From Devosia lacusdianchii (GTDB lineage: Bacteria; Pseudomonadota; Alphaproteobacteria; Rhizobiales; Devosiaceae): DNA of 64,000 nt. Both the position numbers and the translations under genes were made by a program. The notes below the pieces were generated by a model. It searched no databases. It had not been told where the DNA came from and saw only the letters and a list, made by a program, of their open reading frames with translations. Location: contig NZ_CP092483.1 in assembly GCF_022429625.1 (NCBI RefSeq), forward strand, positions 1,984,001-2,048,000, written 5' to 3'. Below, one piece after another: positions 49,176 through 56,574 of the stretch (position 1 is its first letter; every line of letters begins with the position of its first letter).

Positions 49176-49587
49176 CCTTGCGCGCGCTGTGCTCAACTGG
49201 GTTAGCGGCGGACTTCTCGACAAGCTGCTCGGCTTTGTCGAGCGTCGGGAGGCTCAGAAACTGGCTGCGCTGAACAGCGAACAACAGCGCGCCCACGAGG
49301 ACAGGCTGTCGGCCAGGGCCGCGGCCAAAGATATCCGGCTGGCCACGGCGGGCTTCTGGGAAATGCGACTGCTCACCTTCCTCATCGCCCTGCCGTTCCT
49401 GGTCCACCTCTGGCTGGTGGCCTGGGACACCTATTGGCCACAGCCATGGACGGTCGAAAAGCTGCCCCCACCGTTCGACGAATGGGAGGGAGCAATCCTC
49501 CTCTCGTTCTTCGGAGTCAGCGTAGTCGGCTCCGGCATCAAGGCCGTGGCCGGGGCCATTGCTTATCGCGACGTTGGGAGGCGCTGA
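49168..49587 (+). CDS. Holin-type 3TM-family protein
   Basis: A 139-aa protein starting inside the previous gene. An N-terminal amphipathic region with VLNWVSGGLLDKLLGFVERR, a charged helix, then LLTFLIALPFLVHLWLVAW and AILLSFFGVSVVGSGIKAVA. This resembles the Holin_3TM group found near lysozymes in rhizobial phages and gene transfer agents. Confidence 0.7.
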   Translation: MGSLARAVLNWVSGGLLDKLLGFVERREAQKLAALNSEQQRAHEDRLSARAAAKDIRLATAGFWEMRLLTFLIALPFLVHLWLVAWDTYWPQPWTVEKLPPPFDEWEGAILLSFFGVSVVGSGIKAVAGAIAYRDVGRR

Positions 49588-50051
49588 TGCTTTTCGACCC
49601 ATCTACCTCGCACGCCGGCCCCGGCCTCTGGATTCGCATCCAGCACCGGTTCGGGCCTCGCATGATGGAATGGTTCATGGCCTTCCACACCACGCTGTTC
49701 GGGCTCGTCCTTGTGATGGTTCCGGACATATTCGACCAACCGTCATGGGCCGGGTTTAGGAGCCTAGGCGTCACCGAGGCAATGCTTGGCTGGTTGATGC
49801 TCGTGCTCGGCAGTGCCCGCATCGGCGGGCTGGTCGTCAACGGCGCGCGGAAGCACGTCACGCCTCTCATCCGGCAGGTCTCGGCCGCCATCGGCTGCAT
49901 GATCTGGTTCGGTATCGTTTATGGGTTTGCATCCTCAGGCGTCGTCAGCACCTGGTTGGCCATCTACCCGCTTTTTGGAATAGGCGAGTTGGTCAACATC
50001 CATCGGGCCGCTCACGATCAAGGGGAAACGCGGAATGGAAAAGCTGCTTGA
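49587..50051 (+). CDS. Four-helix membrane protein of the lysis cassette
   Basis: A 154-aa protein with four membrane segments (TLFGLVLVMVPDIFD, GVTEAMLGWLMLVLGSARIG, VSAAIGCMIWFGIVYGFA, STWLAIYPLFGIGELV). ATG 49587 shares its base with the previous stop. It may be an antiholin or second holin. Confidence 0.6.
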   Translation: MLFDPSTSHAGPGLWIRIQHRFGPRMMEWFMAFHTTLFGLVLVMVPDIFDQPSWAGFRSLGVTEAMLGWLMLVLGSARIGGLVVNGARKHVTPLIRQVSAAIGCMIWFGIVYGFASSGVVSTWLAIYPLFGIGELVNIHRAAHDQGETRNGKAA

Positions 50052-50379
50052 ACTGCCGCCGTTGGCGATTATCACCTTCGGCGCGGTTTTGGCGCTGATC
50101 TTCGGCGTTCGCTACCTCGGCCTGTGGCAGGGGCAGAATGCCAGCCCAGGCGCGTCCGCTGGCTCGGCACAGGTCGCCGCGGTCATCGTTGATCCGACTG
50201 CGCTGAACGCCGCTGCGGCAGCCGTTGAGGGACTGACGCTTGCGGTCACTGAGGCCAATGTCATTGGCAGGGCGCATACGGAGGCCACCGACCAGCTCGC
50301 CGACAACGTCGATGATCTCGCCAAGCGCATCGACCGGCTCACCGACAAGGTGATCGACGCTGCCGCGAAGCTGAAGTGA
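50035..50379 (+). CDS. Single-span membrane protein, possible spanin-like
   Basis: A 114-aa protein with an N-terminal membrane helix (LAIITFGAVLALIFGVRYLG) and a C-terminal helix-rich, coiled-coil-like part (ATDQLADNVDDLAKRIDRLT). The topology matches an inner-membrane spanin, but no matching lipoprotein partner is seen beside it. It overlaps the previous gene by 17 bp. Confidence 0.55.
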   Translation: MEKLLELPPLAIITFGAVLALIFGVRYLGLWQGQNASPGASAGSAQVAAVIVDPTALNAAAAAVEGLTLAVTEANVIGRAHTEATDQLADNVDDLAKRIDRLTDKVIDAAAKLK

Positions 50380-50491
50380 GGGAGATCGGTCGCGCCACTC
50401 TTACATCCCGATCTTCGTTGCCGCGTGGTCTTAACAGTGGCTTGGCCAGGCCCTCGGCGACATGGGTAGCCGGGTAGGGCTGCTGTCGTCA

Positions 50492-50510
50492 CCCCCTCAA
50501 AATGAGGGGG
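50492..50510. terminator. Perfect hairpin between lysis and SOS cassettes
   Basis: CCCCCTCA / TGAGGGGG with loop AAA, 8 bp. No T tract on either side, so it is a possible weak terminator or RNA end between two convergent transcripts. Confidence 0.45.
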
Positions 50511-50541
50511 GCGCTACGGACGCACCAGCTCATGGGGCGTT

Positions 50542-50976
50542 CTAAGGCCAGGTAAAACTATCGCCCGACCTGCTGGAAAAAAGACCGTATGGGACGATCA
50601 GATCGAGCTCGCTCGGCGCCCACAGGCCAAGGTTGCAATCACCCATCTCCAATGGATAGCCAGCAGCAAAGGCCTGCAGCTTCATGCGCAGCAGATCGTT
50701 CTCCACCCAGTCTGGCGCCGCCATGTCCTGCCATTCAGCGCTTTCGGCAAGCCGCCCGGCGATCACCATTGCCCGATCGAGTGGAGCGTGTATCTCGACA
50801 AGATCGAGACCCGACGACAGGTGCCAGATCGCCCATTGGTCATCGAGGCATCCGCCTTCTTCCACCGTGACTGCCGGCAACAATAGCAACCCCCGATAAA
50901 CAAACCCATCCTCCTGGCCAGGCCAGAGGTTGAGACCTTCGTAACGCACGGTGGTCGGCTTCCACTCTCCGCTCAT
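50542..50976 (-). CDS. Hypothetical protein of the LexA-controlled cassette (144 aa)
   Basis: ATG 50976 (MSGEWKPTTVRYEGLNLWPG). An acidic protein, with LLLLPAVTVEEGGCLDDQWA, LDRAMVIAGRLAESAEWQDM, NDLLRMKLQAFAAGYPL. No family recognised. It is divergent from 51054 across a LexA box, so DNA-damage induction is expected. Confidence 0.65.
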   Translation of the reverse strand: MSGEWKPTTVRYEGLNLWPGQEDGFVYRGLLLLPAVTVEEGGCLDDQWAIWHLSSGLDLVEIHAPLDRAMVIAGRLAESAEWQDMAAPDWVENDLLRMKLQAFAAGYPLEMGDCNLGLWAPSELDLIVPYGLFSSRSGDSFTWP

Positions 50977-51018
50977 TTGATCACTCTCCGTATTGACTTC
51001 GACTGTCGCTCGGCATGA

Positions 51019-51033
51019 GAACAGAATGAGAAC
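51019..51033. promoter_or_regulatory. LexA box (alphaproteobacterial GAAC-N7-GAAC)
   Basis: GAAC-AGAATGA-GAAC; on the other strand GTTC-N7-GTTC, the alphaproteobacterial SOS operator. It lies in the 77-bp divergent region. TTGACT boxes face both ways (plus 50993-50998; minus 51046-51051), placing the LexA box over the -10 regions of both. Confidence 0.82.
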
Positions 51034-51053
51034 AAACGGAGCGAGAGTCAACC

Positions 51054-51251
51054 ATGCTGAGCCACACCACCAAGCTCGCCGGGCGCCAAAGCAAGGGCCT
51101 CAACCTCACGCCTGAGGAAGGTGAGGCCATGTATGCGAAAGGGTTTCGCTTCTCGATTTACCGGCCAGAGGAAGGCGAACTTCAGCTATCGCGACCTTAT
51201 CAGGTGCTGATCATGCCGCTGCGGGACGAACTGACAATTACCCAGCCATGA
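51054..51251 (+). CDS. Small SOS-cassette protein (65 aa)
   Basis: MLSHTTKLAGRQSKGLNLTP, EEGEAMYAKGFRFSIYRPEE; basic and beta-rich. First gene on the plus side of the LexA box, 20 bp after it. No family recognised. Confidence 0.6.
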   Translation: MLSHTTKLAGRQSKGLNLTPEEGEAMYAKGFRFSIYRPEEGELQLSRPYQVLIMPLRDELTITQP

Positions 51252-51254
51252 GCC

Positions 51255-51734
51255 ATGTCGACCCTGGGGGAGATGAAGGAGCACGGGCATGGGATCATCC
51301 TGTATTGCGAGAACATTGTCGGCCTTCGCTGGTGCCTGCATAGCCAGACGCCGAACATTGACCAGCTGATTCAGTATTTCGGCGTCGACTATGAGATCAG
51401 CGCGCATCGCGCCGAGTTCCTGGCGCGTTTCGTTTGCGAGGCCTGCGGCGGTCGGCTAGCGACCGTTCGGCTTACCCTAGGACGGGGCGTTCTGGGCGTC
51501 GACAAAGGGCAGGGACACAGTTCGGCGGCAGCATACGTCTCGATCGAGGAAGCCACGCGCCGGCATCATGCGTTCGAAGCAGAGCAGAAACGGCTGGGCA
51601 TCAAGTCGAATGCCGAGATGAATGCCGAGTCCAACGCCAGGCGCAAAGCTCAGAAGCGCGCTGAGAAAGCTGGGACCGACTTTATTGGGCCTCCTAATCC
51701 ATGGGCGCATCGCAAGCGTGGGCGATGGCTCTAG
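51255..51734 (+). CDS. Hypothetical SOS-cassette protein (159 aa)
   Basis: Follows the small gene by 3 bp. MSTLGEMKEHGHGIILYCEN, FLARFVCEACGGRLATVRL and a strongly basic C-terminal tail (NARRKAQKRAEKAG, HRKRGRWL). A CxxC pair and the basic tail suggest nucleic-acid binding. Function unknown; convergent with the SRAP gene. Confidence 0.6.
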   Translation: MSTLGEMKEHGHGIILYCENIVGLRWCLHSQTPNIDQLIQYFGVDYEISAHRAEFLARFVCEACGGRLATVRLTLGRGVLGVDKGQGHSSAAAYVSIEEATRRHHAFEAEQKRLGIKSNAEMNAESNARRKAQKRAEKAGTDFIGPPNPWAHRKRGRWL

Positions 51735-51739
51735 TCGAC

Positions 51740-52423
51740 CTAGAGCGAGTTGATCAGGGGCTTCTTGGTGTCGGTGCCTTCGTAGCGACTGTTGTTCACG
51801 TCGCGAGCAACGCGGTGATAGGTCAGCAGGGAATCGATCTGGCTGCCCAGCAAGAGGGTTTTGGCGTCATCGCCCTTCAGGTTCGTATCGAGCCAGGCGC
51901 CATAGACTTCCGGGTTCAGAATGACCGGCATACGCTCATGGATGTGGGCGATCTCAGGCACGGCCGGCGCGGTGATGATGGTGCAGCTCGTTACGCCCAG
52001 ATTGTCATTGTGTGCCCACAGGCCCGCGAAGCTGAAGCCGGCGCCATCCGGCATCTGCAAGAGCCAAGGATCCTTCTTGCCGTCCTCGGCCGAGACGGTC
52101 CACTCGAAATAGCCATCGGCAGGGATGAGGCAGCGGCGATACCGCCAGGCGTCGCGGAATGCCGCGGTAGTGTCGGCGGTTTCGATGCGAGCGTTGAACA
52201 TGGCGGCCTTCGGCAATTCTTTTGCCCAGTGGGGCACCAGCCACCACCGTCCCGAGTTCAACTCGATGTTGCCCGCTCGGTCGAGGTGGGCGAACGGCAC
52301 TTCCTGAGTTGGCGCGATATTGAAGCCCGGCCGCATGTTCGAAGTTGGTGGGCCCTCATCGTTGATGCTGTAGAGCGCGTGAAGCTCTGACCAGGTCATC
52401 TCGTTGGTGAAGCGTCCGCACAT
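51740..52423 (-). CDS. SOS response-associated peptidase (SRAP/HMCES/YedK family)
   Basis: A 227-aa protein. Catalytic Cys2 (MCGRF), FNIAPTQEVPFA, WWLVPHWAKELP, FNARIETADTTAAFRDAWRY, CLIPADGYFEW with the active-site Glu, and IAHIHERMPVIL with the active-site His. The family crosslinks to abasic sites in ssDNA and shields them. The phage may use it to protect its DNA during SOS-linked induction. Length and all key residues are normal. Confidence 0.93.
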   Translation of the reverse strand: MCGRFTNEMTWSELHALYSINDEGPPTSNMRPGFNIAPTQEVPFAHLDRAGNIELNSGRWWLVPHWAKELPKAAMFNARIETADTTAAFRDAWRYRRCLIPADGYFEWTVSAEDGKKDPWLLQMPDGAGFSFAGLWAHNDNLGVTSCTIITAPAVPEIAHIHERMPVILNPEVYGAWLDTNLKGDDAKTLLLGSQIDSLLTYHRVARDVNNSRYEGTDTKKPLINSL

Positions 52424-52435
52424 CCTTGGTCCCTC

Positions 52436-52717
52436 TCATCCTTTCTCGATCAGCGCTTCGATCTTTGCACGCTTCTCAATGGGCGATATCGCCAGAAGGT
52501 TTCTCAAGACTGCCTTCACGTCGTCGATTGCCACCAAAGCGGTCTCCGCCGTGTCCACGTTGCGGGAAAGGCTATCGCGCCTGTGGCTGGCGATGGCGCG
52601 ACGGCATTTGATGATGAGCCGATCGATCTCGGCTTCGGACAGGTCGGCATAGGTCGGCGCCTGGATATCGCCACCAAACAGGAAGGCGAGTGATTCGGTG
52701 TTCGGTACCCGGCTCAT
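52436..52717 (-). CDS. Hypothetical 93-aa protein at the prophage right end
   Basis: MSRVPNTESLAFLFGGDIQA, YADLSEAEIDRLIIKCRRAI; all-helical C-terminus. Last gene before attR, 12 bp upstream of SRAP on the same strand and likely co-transcribed with it. Function unknown. Confidence 0.6.
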   Translation of the reverse strand: MSRVPNTESLAFLFGGDIQAPTYADLSEAEIDRLIIKCRRAIASHRRDSLSRNVDTAETALVAIDDVKAVLRNLLAISPIEKRAKIEALIEKG

Positions 52718-52731
52718 GTCGATGTCCGTGC

Positions 52732-52785
52732 AGTTTCAACTTTCGTCGATCTTGCACACCATACCGACCTGAGCAAAGTTGAAAC
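52732..52785. promoter_or_regulatory. Two putative integrase arm-type sites (right arm)
   Basis: AGTTTCAACTTT at 52732-52743 and the inverted copy AAAGTTGAAAC at 52775-52785. They lie 69 and 27 bp from the attR core and match the two copies at 122-156. Confidence 0.6.
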
Positions 52786-52811
52786 GCTCGCTGGCCGGAA
52801 TTGCATATTTC

Positions 52812-52863
52812 CCGGCCTGTCACGCCGGAGGTCGCGGGTTCGAGCCCCGTCTCTCGCGCCACC
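52812..52863 (+). repeat. attR core (tRNA-Asp 3' remnant)
   Basis: A 52-bp copy identical to 37-88. It lacks the tRNA 5' half (acceptor 5' strand and D-arm), so it is not a functional tRNA. Confidence 0.95.
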
Positions 52864-52971
52864 CTTTCCTCAGGGTTTGCGCACCTCTCCCCAGAATTTG
52901 AGCCTGCCTCCGGAGGATTGACTAATCCGCCCGCGGCCGTACGAGTCTTCCCTGCGGGAACAGGTTGGGCG

Positions 52972-53643
52972 ATGCGCATCCTCTTGGTCGAAGACGACAT
53001 TGAGCTGGCGGAGTGGACAGGCAAGGCGCTCACCCATCGGTATGGCTTTGTCGTCGAATGGGCAGAGGACGGCGACGCGGGCGAGCGCCTTCTGCGCCAA
53101 GATGATTTCGACGCCGTTGTTCTTGATCTCGGACTGCCCGAACTCGATGGCCGCTCGCTGCTCGCGAAGGTCAGGGCGCGCGGCGACGTAACCCCGACCC
53201 TTATCCTCACCGCCCGCGACTCGCTGACCGACCGGATCGAAACGCTCCATGCCGGCGCAGATGACTTTCTCTCCAAGCCCTTCGCGATCGAGGAGCTGGA
53301 GGCGAGGCTAACCGCTCTCGTTCGAAGAGCCCATGGACGGAATGCGGGGAGCTTCTCCTGCGGAGCGCTGACCTACCATTCCGTCGAGCAGTCCTTCACG
53401 ATCAACGGCGAGCGTCTGGAACTGACGCCGCGCGAGCACACGATGCTCCGCATCCTGATCCAGCATGCCGGCCAACCCATGTCCAAGCAGAAGATCATGG
53501 ACCGTATGTTCGCCTATGATGCCGATATCCAGCTGGAAGCGATCGAGGTCATCGCGCATCGTCTCCGCAAGAAGGTAACGGAGGGCGTCAGCATCCGCAC
53601 CCTGCGCGGACTGGGCTATGTGCTCGAGCTCGTATCCACGTGA
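52972..53643 (+). CDS. tctD: TctD-like response regulator
   Basis: A 223-aa OmpR-type regulator. Receiver domain with acidic Asp8-Asp9, phosphoacceptor Asp52 (VVLDLGLPELDG) and Lys in FLSKPF (~103). The winged-helix C-terminal domain ends RTLRGLGYVLEL. ATG 52972 is taken as start; the longer frame runs back into attR. It should control the adjacent tctCBA transporter. The prophage right end now lies 108 bp upstream of it. Confidence 0.92.
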   Translation: MRILLVEDDIELAEWTGKALTHRYGFVVEWAEDGDAGERLLRQDDFDAVVLDLGLPELDGRSLLAKVRARGDVTPTLILTARDSLTDRIETLHAGADDFLSKPFAIEELEARLTALVRRAHGRNAGSFSCGALTYHSVEQSFTINGERLELTPREHTMLRILIQHAGQPMSKQKIMDRMFAYDADIQLEAIEVIAHRLRKKVTEGVSIRTLRGLGYVLELVST

Positions 53644-55055
53644 CGAGCAGCGTCAGCGCGCCTCGCGGCAGGCGGCTCGCGGTGATCCTGGCACTGTGGA
53701 TTCTGCCGGCTGTCGCGGTGACCATGGCGACCAGCCTATGGATGAGCGCGACGTCGATCATCGAGCTATCCGACAGCGCCTATGACCGCTCGCTGGCCGG
53801 CGCCATCCGCGCCATCGATTCCAATATCTCGACCGAAAGTGGCGGCGTTGGCGTCGAGCTGCCCTACAATCTCTTCGAATTCTTCGAGCTGACGGCGCAA
53901 GGGCGGGTCTATTTCAACGTTTCCACCGATGACGGGCTGGTGCAGATCGGCGATGTACTGCTGCCGCCAACCGAAAACCTGGAACTGGAGGAATTGCGGT
54001 TTGAGGACGCAACCTATCTGGGCGACCCCGTTCGGATTGGGGCGCTCAAGCGGCTACTGCATGCCAATGATGAGGATGGTCCGAGTGTCACGATACAAGT
54101 GGCCGAGACCAAGGGGTCGCGCAACGCCTTCCAGAACACCTTGCTCGAGCGGTCGATCACTCGAGATGTGGCGGTTGTGCTGGCCATGGCCGCCATGCTG
54201 GCGATCGGTGTCTATTTTGCCGTGCGGCCGCTTCGCCGGCTGCGGGATGCGATCGACCGCCGGGAGTCGGATGACTTGACCCCGATCAACGGCGAGGGCC
54301 TGCCGGCCGAAGTGCGCCCGCTCGTGGAGGCCGTGAACCGGCTGATGCAGCGAAACCTGTCGCGAGCCGACCAGCAGCGTCGCTTCCTCGACGACGCGTC
54401 CCATCAATTGCGCACGCCGATGGCTGTCCTCAGGACGCAAATCGACGTGGCGCTGCATGAGACAGATGTCGAAACGATCCACGAAACGTTGCGCTCGTCG
54501 CGCGGCGTGCTCGACCGATCCAGTCGTACAATCAATCAATTGCTGACATTGGCCCGGGCGCAGACGTCTGAGGGCACCGATATCTATCCGCAATCGCTCA
54601 TCGATCTGCGGGAACTGGTTGCTGAAGCGATCCGCGCCCACTGGTCGCAATTGCGGCGGCGCAAGATGGATTGCACGCTCGAGGGAAGCGAGGATGTGTT
54701 GCCGGTCCGAGCCAATGAGGCGCTTCTGGGTGAGGCGATCAACAATATCCTCGACAACGCCATCAGCTATGCGCGGGCGGGCACGCTGATCTCGGTCCAT
54801 GCCGAAAGAGACGGGAGCATGGCGCAGGTCTCGATCTCGGACGAAGGCCCCGGCATGTCGGATGAGGATATCGCCCAGTCTGGCATCCGCTTCCGCCGCG
54901 GCGCTGCCGCCGAGGGCAAGCTTGGTTCCGGCCTGGGCATGGCGATCGCCGTGGCCGCAGCCAAATCCAGCGGAGGGCAGGTGACGGTGAGCAATCGTGT
55001 GGATAGATCGGGGCTTGTCGTGACCTTCTCGATCCCCTTGGCCGTTGAAAGCTAG
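53640..55055 (+). CDS. tctE: TctE-like sensor histidine kinase
   Basis: A 471-aa membrane kinase (GTG start overlapping tctD). N-terminal helix (~12-38), periplasmic TctE-type sensor region (~39-172), second helix (DVAVVLAMAAMLAIGVYFAV, ~176-195), HAMP-like linker, and HisKA with His255 in DDASHQLRTP. The ATPase has NNILDNA, DEGPGMS and GSGLGMAI. It should sense an extracytoplasmic carboxylate and phosphorylate TctD. Confidence 0.92.
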   Translation: MTSSVSAPRGRRLAVILALWILPAVAVTMATSLWMSATSIIELSDSAYDRSLAGAIRAIDSNISTESGGVGVELPYNLFEFFELTAQGRVYFNVSTDDGLVQIGDVLLPPTENLELEELRFEDATYLGDPVRIGALKRLLHANDEDGPSVTIQVAETKGSRNAFQNTLLERSITRDVAVVLAMAAMLAIGVYFAVRPLRRLRDAIDRRESDDLTPINGEGLPAEVRPLVEAVNRLMQRNLSRADQQRRFLDDASHQLRTPMAVLRTQIDVALHETDVETIHETLRSSRGVLDRSSRTINQLLTLARAQTSEGTDIYPQSLIDLRELVAEAIRAHWSQLRRRKMDCTLEGSEDVLPVRANEALLGEAINNILDNAISYARAGTLISVHAERDGSMAQVSISDEGPGMSDEDIAQSGIRFRRGAAAEGKLGSGLGMAIAVAAAKSSGGQVTVSNRVDRSGLVVTFSIPLAVES

Positions 55056-55131
55056 ATGAAAGCTAGAGGGCGATAAGTCATGTGGACGCGGGTTGGAGGA
55101 CCCGCCCACAAAACCACATGGGAGGAACCAC

Positions 55132-56124
55132 ATGAAGAGCTTGCTCTGTACGCTCGCTGTCGGCGCGGCCATATCCGCGGCCAGTCTGTCGCTGCCGTCA
55201 ACCGCTTTCGCCGAGCCCGCAAATCCCGAATGCATCGCGCCGGCCCAGCCGGGCGGCGGCTTCGATATCACCTGCAAGCTGGCCCAGGCGACCCTGGCCG
55301 GTTCTGGCGCGGTTTCGGCGCCCGTTCGCGTATCCTACATGCCCGGTGGCATCGGCGCAGTGGCCTACAACGCCATTGTCGGCCAGCGACGCGCCGAGCC
55401 GGGCACCATCGTGGCCTTCTCGGCCGGTTCCCTACTCAACCTCGCGCAGCGCAAGTTCGGCGAGTATACCGAGGCCGATGTGCGCTGGGTCGCCGTCGTC
55501 GGCGCGGACTATGGCGCGGTGGTCGTCCAACAAGAGGGAAAATACTCGACCCTCGAAGAACTCGTCACCGCCATCAAGGCTGATCCTACCTCGGTCATCA
55601 TCGGCGCTGGTGGCACCATCGGCAGCCAGGACTGGATGAAGGCAGCAATGCTCGCCCGGGTAGCCGGCATCGACTACAAGACGATGCGCTTCGTAGCGTT
55701 CGAAGGCGGCGGTGATTGTGCGACGGCACTACAGGGCGGTCACGTTCATGTTTGCATGAACGACGTCGGCGACAGCCAGGCTGCCATCGATGGCGGCGCA
55801 CCGCTCAAATTGCTGGCCGTGCTCTCGGAAAACCGCCTGCCGGGCAAGCTAAGCGACATTCCCACTGCTGCTGAGGAGGGTTACGACATCCGCTGGTCGA
55901 TCGCGCGCGGGTTCTATGTCGGCCCCGATGTCAGCGACGCCGACTATCAATGGTGGGTAGACGCGTTCCGTACGACGATGGAGTGGCCGGGCTACCAAGA
56001 CGCTTTGGCCGAACGCAATCTGTACCTGATGCCGATGGTCGGCGAGGAAACAGAGGCATTCGTCGCCGAACAGGTCGAGTTCTATAAGGCGCTCGCCACC
56101 GAATTCGGTCTGGCAACGCAGTAG
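55132..56124 (+). CDS. tctC: TctC-type tripartite tricarboxylate transporter substrate-binding protein
   Basis: A 330-aa periplasmic protein. ATG 55132 with GGGAGG upstream. Signal peptide MKSLLCTLAVGAAISAASLS, cleavage likely after AFA. APAQPGGGFDITCKLAQATL, YMPGGIGAVAYNAIV and FEGGGDCATALQGGHVHVCM are family features. The two-Cys pattern (PECIAPAQ, DITCKL) may give a disulphide. It delivers substrate, likely a citrate-type carboxylate, to TctAB. Confidence 0.92.
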   Translation: MKSLLCTLAVGAAISAASLSLPSTAFAEPANPECIAPAQPGGGFDITCKLAQATLAGSGAVSAPVRVSYMPGGIGAVAYNAIVGQRRAEPGTIVAFSAGSLLNLAQRKFGEYTEADVRWVAVVGADYGAVVVQQEGKYSTLEELVTAIKADPTSVIIGAGGTIGSQDWMKAAMLARVAGIDYKTMRFVAFEGGGDCATALQGGHVHVCMNDVGDSQAAIDGGAPLKLLAVLSENRLPGKLSDIPTAAEEGYDIRWSIARGFYVGPDVSDADYQWWVDAFRTTMEWPGYQDALAERNLYLMPMVGEETEAFVAEQVEFYKALATEFGLATQ

Positions 56125-56133
56125 GCCGAACAC

Positions 56134-56574
56134 ATGTCTAATGATCGCACCCTCGGGGTGGCTGCGCTGATCCTTGCGGCCATCATGCTGGCCTTTGGCT
56201 ACGGTCTTGAAGCGCCGTTCGCCTATGAACCCGTTGGCCCGAAGACCTTTCCCCTTATCGCCGCCGCAATCATTGCCCTGTGCGGCGCCATTCTAGTGAT
56301 CAGGGGCGGGGGTGCGGTCGTTCCCGCAGGACCCGGTGTGAACCGGGCCCTGCTGTCCCTCGCGGCAAGCCTTCTTGCTTACGCGCTACTGTTTCAACCA
56401 CTTGGCTTCCTCGTCAGCACCACTCTGGTGATGGTGCCGATCGCCGCGATCTTCGGTGCGCGGTGGTGGCAGGGGCTGCTCGCGGGCGGATCCATCGCCA
56501 TGGGCTCCTACCTTCTATTCGAGCGCGCACTGGCCGTTGTGCTGCCGGCCGGCGTGCTCGCGGGGATAATCTGA
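56134..56574 (+). CDS. tctB: TctB-type small membrane subunit
   Basis: A 146-aa protein with four membrane segments (GVAALILAAIMLAFGYGL, FPLIAAAIIALCGAILVI, ALLSLAASLLAYALLFQ, LVSTTLVMVPIAAIFGARW). Length and order fit TctB. Its stop shares a base with the tctA start (TGATG). Confidence 0.9.
   Translation: MSNDRTLGVAALILAAIMLAFGYGLEAPFAYEPVGPKTFPLIAAAIIALCGAILVIRGGGAVVPAGPGVNRALLSLAASLLAYALLFQPLGFLVSTTLVMVPIAAIFGARWWQGLLAGGSIAMGSYLLFERALAVVLPAGVLAGII

Noticed and set aside
52801..52863. Second tRNA-Asp gene
   Set aside because: Only the 3' 52 bases are present; the acceptor 5' strand and D-arm are missing, so it is the attR remnant.
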